Positions 44,063 through 54,189 of a DNA stretch of 57,500 nt are shown piece after piece. The notes beneath the pieces are model-generated. The model was not told the origin of the DNA, made no database searches, and saw nothing but the letters and a program-made list of their open reading frames with translations. Within the stretch, counting starts at the first letter, position 1, and each line of letters opens with the position of its first letter. The DNA comes from Mesostigma viride (taxonomy: Eukaryota > Streptophyta > Mesostigmatophyceae > Mesostigmatales > Mesostigmataceae): contig RPFO01000154.1 of assembly GCA_009746045.1 (NCBI GenBank), forward strand, positions 1,558,253 to 1,615,752, written 5' to 3'. The position numbers were made by a program, and so were the translations under genes.

Positions 44063-44630
44063 ATTGAATCACCAAGACAACCCTTACATCACCTGAGACA
44101 ATCGGCGCATGCCTTTTTAGTAGAGTACATCAAAAAGGGAACCACGGGTATTAGAAAGAAAACCACAAGAACTTGCATTGTGAGGATTGTGCATGACGAG
44201 GAACTTGCATTGTGAACCATGGTCCGGCGTAGTGCATCCACTTGGTTCCGTGTGTTTCCACTTGGATTCGACCTATCTTTGCAAAGAGCCTTCTGTGCAT
44301 GAGATGATCATATTCTGATCAGACACTCCATGAGATGATCATATGCTTGAGTCATGGCAACAAAAACGGCCGGCTCGAGCTGACAACGCACAACATGCGC
44401 ATTGCCTGCAAAGATGCAGTGAAGATTGCCCTTGGAAAGAGCTGATGTCGTACTTCATGTGCAGGCACATTGCCGGCTGCACCGCACCAGTTGCCCATTT
44501 GAAGGCTAAATCGCTGCCGCATCTCCCATGCTTCCCCCAATGCTCTCATGATGCCTAAGAATGCATTTGCGTGCCACATACCCAATACTTCATGAATGCC
44601 TGTTGTTCGTGTCAACTTTATGCCCACCCA
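44063..44630. other. Anonymous region
   Basis: No gene or repeat is recognised. Confidence 0.4.
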
Positions 44631-44631
44631 T

Positions 44632-44724
44632 AGTACTCATTGCAGTACTCATTGTGGTAACTATTGTAGCACTCATTGCAGTACTCATTGCAGTACTCAT
44701 TGAAGTACTCATTGTAGTACTCAT
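44632..44724. repeat. 12-bp tandem repeat
   Basis: About eight copies of AGTACTCATTGY, in frame with itself (VLIVVLIAVLI if translated). Probably non-coding. Confidence 0.85.
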
Positions 44725-46737
44725 GTTGTTTGGTTTTGTCGCGTTCAGACAGTCCCGCGCCACGGCCGGCATGCCACATGCGTCCCTGCGCCTCATTCCG
44801 CCGCTTCAATACGGACCGCGATTCTTTTTACGGACTGCATTCAAATGCATGGTTGCATGGTTGCATGGCTGCTGCCTTCCTGTTGGTTTTAAGAGTAGAG
44901 TGCAATTGGGTGCATGCATGGAGAGAGGGTTGTACCCATGCGGCCATGGGGCCGTTGTCACACATGGGCGTGCGTCAATGGGCGAGTCCGTATGACTAGG
45001 ACCTCAAGTATGAAAAATGAGAAGACCACCCCACCCCAAACCCAAACCCAAACAAGCCCCCAAAGCCAAGTAGCCCAGCGATACATGTATGCCAACCCTG
45101 TCAAGAAAACCTTCCACGCAAGTGCACTAGTACACCGCCCACTTTGCAACCGAGCGTAACAAAGCGTGCCAGTGGTAACTACCCTTTGTCACCTTTGCTT
45201 TGGCATCCGTAGGTTACCACATGGGGATGCCACAGCACCTTAGAGGCATTGCCATTGGCCAGGAGGCGGAAACACCTTGGTAGGAAAAAGAAAAAAAAGA
45301 AAACACTTCACGCATACCTCATCTCACAAAACCACATGCACAACATGCACATGCGTGTTTGTCAACCGCTGTAACCTGGTCAACAGCGTCCCGGGGGTAT
45401 ATGCCTGTGTAGGGCTTCGGGTTTACTTGCAACCTTAGCCATGACCTAATCATGGTCGAACTCACTCCACCCTATCCAGCCATGCTGTAGGCAAGCCCTT
45501 TGGGGCACTGCAGGCGTGGTCAGGCGGGGTTCTTGGACAATGCACGCTGGTAGCACTACTAAGCATACTGGTGTGCCCTACTTGTTATTTTTGTACTCGA
45601 CTACCATATTACAGACCGTACACACTCGCAGCAACCTTGACGGGTAACGTGCACACGGCGTTGAAACGGGGGACGTTGCGCATTTGCTCCCAAGGCAAGA
45701 CCAGCCAAGGAAGCAGCCACTTTTGAACGCTTAGTTGGGGAAGCTCCCGCTGGTCAGGGCAAGCCAATGGGACGCCTGCACACCCATCAGCCGTAACGGT
45801 CTATGAAAGTTGATGGTCTCTACCATGCTCTCCAAACATGCCCGTGGCTTACTTTTTACCTTACCTTCTATGCATAAGACTAACATTATGCCAAAAGGAG
45901 GTAACATAAGAGACCTCTCATACTAGTACATGATTGTGGCCTGAACATCCTCTACCCGGCGTCAACGGAGTCGACAACATGCAGTGGTGCGAGCTTCACA
46001 CGGGAAGATCTATAGATCGTGCCTCATTGGTAGAAAGAGGTAATGAATGCAGGTCCCAAGGTACCACATGAGGGGGGGAGGGGGAGCGAGGGGGGGGCGG
46101 GGTGTGGGTGGGTGGGTACAGATCGACCAGTAACGTCGGCTAGCAGCACGGCCAAGTGCTTGGCTGGGAAGTGTATGAAGGAGAGCCGGTGAGATTCCTT
46201 CTACTGGCACACCAAGCATCCTTGAGTGGCATGCCAAGTGCCCAACGTCCAAACCATGATGGAGCAAGGCACAAAAGGGGGGAGAGCGCGTCTGCAGATG
46301 GTGGCCGTAGGAAAGGGGGCCAGTAAGGCGAGGCAGCCCAATACGAAAGATAAGGAGAAAAGAGCTACAATTTAAACATAAACCAATGCCTATTAGATCA
46401 AGAAGCTACATAATAACGAGAGCAATCTACTAGAGCAAACGAGGTATTATTAGCCACCAACCCACCGCCACTTGGCAGAACCATCAGGGCATCACCATGC
46501 AAAGTGCGGCAAGACATGCACAAACCACCATAACACACCAAGCCCCAAGCATTTAACCGTCCACCAAACCCCAGCGCAACCAACCCAGGAGACAGCGCGT
46601 GTCGAATGAACCCCAAACGGGACTGGTTGGGTAAAGCAAAGTCACATGGGAAAGTCCTGCCACCCAGGCATGCACCCTGTTGATCCATGCAAGGGACTGC
46701 CTGCTAACTGAAGCTTTCCGCTCGCCCTTTTGTACCC
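44725..46737. other. Anonymous region
   Basis: No gene can be supported. The minus-strand frame 46398-46688 (96 codons) has no recognisable motif. 46072-46105 is a G-rich run. Confidence 0.4.
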
Positions 46738-46862
46738 CTCCCTCCCTCCCTCCCTCCCTCCCTCCCTCCCTCCCTCCCTCCCTCCCTCCCTCCCTCCCTC
46801 CCTCCCTCCTCCCTCCCTCCCTCCCTCCCTCCCTCCCTCCCTCCCTCCCTCCCTCCCTCCCT
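46738..46862. repeat. (TCCC)n microsatellite
   Basis: About 31 tetramer units with one phase break near 46808. Confidence 0.97.
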
Positions 46863-47328
46863 CGCGGGAATCCCTATGCTGGCTGAAACGAGTGGTCTAA
46901 ACAAGAGCTTCTAGCGACACCCCCAAAAGCTAATCGGGGCAAGCCCACCTCCAACTCCACGGCGCCAACATGTACCAAGGAATAAGGTACAGAACCAAGG
47001 GGTAAGATGGTGACAAATGTTCAAGATCACCCCTGCCCCGGCTGACCCTACTCCAAAGAGCCAGAACAACATATGGGGCTGCGCACCTCTGCCCGAGACA
47101 GCACCTATGAATGAAATTCAAAGGCAACACGCTGCCATTGGGAATGCAGGGGGCAAAAACACGGCGACAGCGCACACTATTGCCCCCCTCCCAACACACA
47201 CAAATGCCCCGCTCCCAAAGCCCCCCTAGACAAGACTAGACGCCCCACACCCATTAGTCGATACACCAATTGTACCAGGGTACACCCATCCTCTGACAGC
47301 CCCGCACCACCACCGGCACCACCACCAC

Positions 47329-47590
47329 TACCAACCCCACCCCCACCCCCACCCCCACCCCCACCCCCACCCCCACCCCCACCCCCACCCCCACCCCCAC
47401 CCCCCACCCCCACCCCCACCCCCACCCCCACCCCCACCCCCACCCCCACCCCACCCCACCCCCACCCCCACCCCACCCCACCCCACCCCACCCCCACCCC
47501 CACCCCACCCCCCCCACCCCCACCCCACCCCCACCCCCACCCCACCCCCACCCCACCCCACCCCCACCCCACCCCCACCCCCAACCCTAA
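47329..47590. repeat. (CCCCAC)n array 3' of the SPEN-like gene
   Basis: About 260 bp of CCCCCAC/CCCCAC units. Read in the direction of the neighbouring gene it is GGGGTG-rich, with strong G-quadruplex potential, starting about 75 nt beyond the stop codon. Confidence 0.95.
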
Positions 47591-47665
47591 CCCCAACACC
47601 AAATGAGGTGGGAGAACGAACCTGACACGAAGCGAACCCCCCTCGCCACCGCCGATGTCGCGCTG

Positions 47666-47914
47666 TCACATGCGGCGACCACCCTGGGGCAGCGGCGGCT
47701 GCTGTGGCTGTGACGGAGGACCCCCCATCCCCATGCCCATGCCGGACACCATCCCGCCGCCCATCCCTATCCCCATGCCCACACCTGCTCCAGGGTACTG
47801 CCCCTGCCCCTGCCCCTGCCCCTGCCCCTGCCCCTGCCCCTGATATGCCATCGCTTTCGCCCCCTGCCCCTGTCCCTGGTACGCCTGGTTTGGGAGGGCC
47901 TGCCCCTGTGCCTG

Positions 47915-47962
<48 letters not shown>

Positions 47963-49121
47963 CCCCTGCGCTGGGGCCTGCCCCCCCATCCCTGGCAGGC
48001 CCCCCTGGCCGAGACCCGTGCCCGCCCCCGCGGCCCCTCCTGGTGCCCCCCCCGCGGCCAACCCCCCCGTGCCAACCCCTGCCCCCCCGCTCTGGTTCTG
48101 GTACTGCTGGAGGAACGTGGCGGCGAGCTGCAGCGTCGCTTGGAACCTTTTCGCTTCATCGTCATTCGCGTCCGCGCGCGCACCCCCAGGGGCTACCCCA
48201 AACCCTCCCGCCCCCGCCCCCGCCCCCTGGCCGACCCCTCCCAATCCCTGAGCCCCTGGATACCCCCCCCCAGCCGCTCCCCCCGGCTGGCCCCCATACT
48301 GCCCCATCCCATACGCTTGCTGCTGCTGCGGGGCCGCCGCCGCGCCCGCCCTCGCCTCTCCCTGGTACCCCTGCGCCCCCCCTGCCGCGCTGCCAGCGAG
48401 GCTGGGCACCGTGCTGAGAATCGCGGACAATTGCGCCAGCTGGTCCGTGGGCAAGAAGGGGACGTCGCCCCCCCCCATGCCCCCCCCCATGCCAGGGGTG
48501 GTGGCACCCCCACCCGCGCCCGCGCCGCCAGCCCACGGTTGCTGCTGGACCCCGCCACCTGGCATCGGCCCACTGGGCGCCCTCGGTCCCATGCCTTGAC
48601 CCTGTGCCGGGGGGCCACTAAACGGTACGCCCGGCTGGTCCGGATAGCCCCCTTGCGGCATCCGCTGCCCCCCCATGAGCGGCTGCTGCTGCGGCGGCTG
48701 CTGCAAGGGCGGCGGCTGCGACGGGTGGGGCGGCATTCCTCCGGGACCACGCGCCATCATGCCTGGAGCGGCCACGCCCTGTGCTGGGACAGGGCCGCCC
48801 CCTCCGGCCCCTGCCCCGCCCTGGGACCCTGGCGACATGACCACCCCGTAGAGGACGTCGTTGCGGGTACACCCGAGCACGGTGGTCGAGAAGTCGGAGG
48901 CCGGGACGAGGAACATGGTGCAAGGGGCGGGTCCCCCTGGCGCCCCCCCCCACTTGATCACCCCCGCCCGGCCTTTGCTCCCGAATTCCATGAGAAGGTT
49001 CGTGTAGGCCGGCACGTCAATGTCAGAGTCGGGCACAAACTGGACGAGCGAGTAACCGGGGGCCAGGTGCCTGGCCAGGGTGGCGAGGTCGGTGCGCGCG
49101 GTGCAGGAGAGGGTGTCAGGC
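47666..49121 (-). CDS. SPEN-like gene exon 6 (SPOC and low-complexity tail)
   Basis: The first base completes the codon split by exon 5. It continues PDTLSCTARTDLATLARHL, FGSKGRAGVIKW and CTMFLVPASDF, the body of a SPOC domain, then about 370 residues rich in Gly, Gln, Pro and Met. Two in-frame hexamer microsatellites encode alternating MG (about 47917-47964) and GQ (about 47800-47838) runs. Confidence 0.85.
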
Positions 49122-52100
49122 CTGGTGACATGTGTGTGTGTGGGGGGGGGGGGGGGGGAACACGGGTGACAGTTGGGGCATGGGCAAGGGGGGCGGGCAG
49201 ATGACGTTGATTAGATCTTACTGTCGATGGAGCATTCTGTAGGAAGGCAATACGCGATTATAGCAGGCAAATATACGACTGCCTCTGGTATATGGTTGAG
49301 TGGAACCAACCCCCAAGTAAGGCTAACAGAGGAGCTCCACGAGTCCAAGGAATAGTAATTATGGTACAAGTTTTGCGGGCTTCGCCCGCGACATTAGAGC
49401 TTGTGCTTTGTTGTGGCCGGTCCCTTGCCGGTGAGCCCTGGCTAGGGAGATGCGTGACACCACGTACTGCCGCCGAGTGCCAGGTGGCGCTAGCCCCGCC
49501 AAGGAGCGCGCGCTAGCTTTAGGGGTTCGAGCACAATCATGGAGGTTTGGCAAAAGGGTGAATAAAGAAAAAGAAACGAGCAAAATGGATAGCCTAGCAA
49601 GGTTCGAAGCCTGAATCATTGACGTACTTCAATATTGAAGTGTGCGTTGGTGCCTGAAATCTAAGTAAGAACCACTACAGTGAAGTTGAACAAAATATAG
49701 ATGGCTACACAGGGACAAATTGCGCAACCGCGCAGTGGAGCTCGCGAACTACTCGCGGAGTTCAGCTCCAGACTGACTGCTGCGCCTGCACGCGTCCGGG
49801 GATCAGTGACCTCGCCAACCCCACAGAAAGCAGGGAACAACCCGCTTATTACCGGCGGTGGAGCAGACGAAAATCCACGTGCGAGCTGCCTGCGCATTTG
49901 TAACTGGTTCGTAAGAAGCTTGAGCAACAGCCCCAAAGTTTGCGCCGGTTATATTTGGAGCTCGCGAACACAGGACATCGCAGAGTTTGGCTCCCGCCGC
50001 AATCTGCGCGCACGGACCTCTGCCAAATGGCTCACCTGGATGTAACGCACGAAAACCCTCATACTATGGCCGCCTTGGTTTGACCTTTTCGTGATTGGTC
50101 GCAATGAAATTACGCGCAGCTCATTCGTCCAGCGGACTGTAAGTCGCGCCGCCGAGTGGCTGAAGCCAAAAGCCGTTTCAAAGAGTGTTAGCTAAATTTA
50201 TGCCAAGGCTGCGTTTTACAAATATTAATATATATGTTGATGCAATTCTTGTAAGACAAGACACTGATGACAAAGACAGAGGCCAGGGAGATGCAATGCA
50301 CCCGCAGCAAGGGGTGGTGGGTGGGTGGGTGGGTGGGTGGGTGGGTGGGTGGGTGGGTGGGTGGGTGGGTGGGTGGGTGGGTGGGTGGGTGGGTGGGTGG
50401 GTGGGTGGGTGGGTGGGTGGGTGGGTGGGTGGGTGGGTGGGTGGGTGGGTGGGTGGAGGGGGGTGGGTGGGTTAAACATCCGCCAGCAAATATTGGCCAG
50501 TATGATATGGGCATGAAGGGATAGAGGGGAAAATTTCCCCCAACATGCCACCCAACACAGCGTATTTTCCGCAGACAACCAGTTACATGGTTGGTACTTC
50601 TCCCCTGGCCACCAAAACCAACGACCAACGTACATCGGATAGTTCTTCCCTTTCCCCAAACCAACGACCAACGTACATCGAGTACTTCTTCCCTCCACCC
50701 AAATCAACGACCAATGTACATGGGGTAGTTCTCACGCTTCGCCCAACCAACGCACACGGTGCCTCTTTCCCTAAGGCACTTACATCGGGTACGCTGGGGG
50801 CCCTCCCGACAGGTTGAAGCACTGCGCCCGGCACACAAACACGGCCGCTTTAGCCAGGGATCCCAGCCAGACAGGGGGTCCATCCGGGCCAGGGCCACCA
50901 TCCGGGGCTGGTGGGATCCTTGCCATGCCCCCACCCCCATCCCCGCCCCTGACCCCCCCAGTGCCCATGGGTGGCCCCCCCCCGCCCCCCCCGGGCCACA
51001 TGCCTGATGGCCCCCCCCCTCTACCTCCCGCATCCAGCGGCGGGGCCCCTGGCCCGGCCACACCACCCCCGGGCCCACCTACGGGCATGCCCATGCCACC
51101 GCCCATTCCCGGCCCCGGGCCCATGCCCATGGAAGGCGACCCATCCATCATCCTCATTCGTTTCTTGGCGGCCCCCATGTCCCCTTCCTCGCCCCACGGC
51201 TGCCCGCCGCCATGCATGGGCCCCCCACCGAACCCGCCCCCAGGGCCACCGTCCATCGGTCCCCCCATCCCAGGCCCCCCCATGCCACCATCGGGGCCCA
51301 TCCCTCGCCCCGCCACGCCCCAGGGACCCCCCATCCCGCCTGGGGGCTGGCCGCCCCGGGGGCCCATCATCGCCCCCCCCCCTGGGCCATGATCCCCCAT
51401 GCCTGGCCCCCCCGCGGCCGGCCAGTCGCGGTCCCCACCCATGGGTAGCCCCCCCCGGTGCATCCCGGGCCCCCCTCGCCACGCCCCCCCGGCCCCGCCC
51501 ACGCCCCCGCCATCATCGACCCGCCATCAGACTTGGCGTAGCGAATGGAGATGCGGCTCCCGTCCTCCAACATCCCCGACCCGGGGTTGTCCTTGGCGGC
51601 CTGCGCGGAGGCGATGTCGTGGAACTGAACAAACGCGTAGGTGCGGTTGGGGAACGTCTTTACGCGGTCCACGGGCGCAAAGCGCGCAAAGTGGTGGTAG
51701 AGGGTCGGGTCGTCGATGTGGAGGCCGGGGGGGAAGCCGACCCAGAGGCATGCCGAGCTGCCGTCCTGCTGGGGTGGTGGCGCATGGGGTTGTTTATATT
51801 CGATGCAAGGAGTTGAGCACAGGGTAAGCCCCCAATAATAAGTGAATCAAAAGAAAAGATGAAAAAATGGCCAGACCAGGCCAGGCCAGGTAGGAGGCGA
51901 GTTGAGATCACCTACGAAGGCTAGATGACGTTAGGTTTGTCTTGTTTCAAGCGGCAGTCACAGACGGAGGATAATGGGACTCGAACCCCTATTTTCTGCT
52001 CCGCGAACAAAGACACCCACACGATGAGTCCCAGCCTCACCTTGTATACATCAATAAAGGACACACGAATAAATGTTGAGTCGACGTATGTAGCAACACA

Positions 52101-54155
52101 TGAGCACCAACGTCCCATTTCCATCCACCTCCACGACAAGACAGCGGGGGGAGGGTACTGGGGCAGCCTGGACGGGATGCCACTGGTTCGCAAGTACATA
52201 CTTGGTACGCATCCTCACGACACCACGCCTGTGCTGGTTGTACCATTGGTATGTATACCAGCATTGCTATTCACACAGTAGCTGCTTCCTATTTGACTTT
52301 TGAGGGGATCCCCACGGCACAAAGCAGGGCTGATTGTGACATGGCTACAGTATTGACCCCCATGCCCCCAACGCTGAGATGGCTGACGCCAGGACAGTAC
52401 TTAGCCACATATCCATAGTACACCACTAGCCACATACTACAGGAGTCTTGTCCTGGACCTCTGGTCGAGGAAACCACACAACATGCCCACACGAAAGTTT
52501 CATAGTACACCACTAGCCACATATTATAGTGTTGCCCTGGACCTCTGGTCGAGGAAACCACACAACATGCCCACACGACAGTTTCATAGTACACCACTAG
52601 CCACATGTTATGGTGTTGCCCTGGACCTCTGGTCGAGGAAACCACACAACATGCCCACACGACAGTTTCATAGTACACCACTAGCCACATATTATAGTGT
52701 TGCCCTGGACCTCTGGTCGAGGAAACCACACAACATGCCCACACGACAGTTTCATAGTACACCACTAGCCACATGTTATGGTGTTGCCCTGGACCTCTGG
52801 TCGAGGAAACCACACAACATGCCCACACGAAAGTTTCATAGTACACCACTAGCCACATATTATAGTGTTGCCCTGGACCTCTGGTCGAGGAAACCAAACA
52901 ACATGCCCACACGAAAGTTTCATAGTACACCACCAGCCACATATTACAGTAGTGTTGTCCTGGACCCCTGGTCAGGGCAACATACGAACGAGCGGCTTTT
53001 TCCTTTTCATTTCCCCCCCTCTTCATGAAATGCGGGAACCCGCAGAGGGCTGTTCAGAGACTGCCAAGCAGCTTACCCACCCTTGACACACATGCACACG
53101 GTGGCCGTGTGCACATAAACCTGCCGTGGTTGCTCTGAGGTGGAAATGTTGTGTGTAAAAAGGCACCAACGAAACTAGGTGGTGAATAAGCCTCCAACCA
53201 AGCCAGGTGGTGACGGTGGCCCGACACAACCAACGTGGCAAAACAAACTGAAAGGAGCAGCAACAAGCAGCGATTACCCGACCACATTGTCATGGGTCGG
53301 TTGATCCAATTTACTGATTAATCAATTGATAAATATAATAAATACTTTATACACAGCAGTACTTATGCAACTACATATATACGTAGTTATGTAACGAAGT
53401 TTGCTGGATCAGCGCCTCACCGGTGCGTCGTCGCCCTCATCGCCCGCGCCGTCGCCCTGCACACATCGAGGGCGAGAGTTCCAATGCACAGCATCCGGTT
53501 GATGTCAGAGGTGCCAGTAGCCACAGGAGAGTGTGCGCCGCCAGAATTAGCTATGGGCATGGTGACCCATTATGCCGTATTAACAGCTCCTTTCAACGTC
53601 CATGTGAAATGGCCCCAGGCGGACCCAGCCAGTCCAGCCATAAAGCACAGCCTTGCACGCTCAACGATGCATTTAAAGAAAAAAAAAGAGAAAAGCGCGA
53701 TATGAAAAAAAGAGGGGCGGGGTGGTGGTGGGAAGAAACCAGCAACACGCGCCCCACAGATTGAAAAAAATTCAATCAAAACGTAATAACGTAATAATAG
53801 AAAGAAAAGCCCTGGGAGGCACAGGGACCCCCACGCGTAAATATGCCGTGTCCAGAACCCAGGACTCACATGGTGTGCCCGCGCCTTGGAGCCCTTGCCA
53901 AAGTCGATGCGGAGGTCGTCCTCACCAACCTTGAAACCCTGCACGAGCCAAGCATTTAGCGGGTGGGTGGGCGGGCGGATGGGTGGGGAGGGCGCACCAT
54001 GGGGGTGGGCGGGTGGGCGGTGGAGGTCAATCAACAGCACGCCTCTGTTGGGGGTGGGGAATACAAAAAACTTCAGTCCGTGCACTTCTCCGTGCTTCCG
54101 TGTGTGGGTGTGTGTGTGGGTGTGTAGCCGGGCATGGGTGGGTGTGGGTGTGGAT

Positions 54156-54189
<34 letters not shown>

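Noticed and set aside
46398-46688. 96-codon minus-strand frame
   Set aside because: No motif, no splice partners and no repeat or neighbour context to support it.
47177-47669. Gly/Val-rich proteins on the minus strand
   Set aside because: Translation of the GGGGTG repeat beyond the SPEN-like stop codon.
51965-52055. tRNA or SINE on the minus strand with GGTTCGAGTCC
   Set aside because: The T-stem has a mismatch and no matching acceptor stem or anticodon arm was found.
52289-53028. Gene with 28-residue repeats on either strand
   Set aside because: An 84-bp tandem repeat is divisible by three, so open frames arise automatically. It lies within an intron of the SPEN-like gene.
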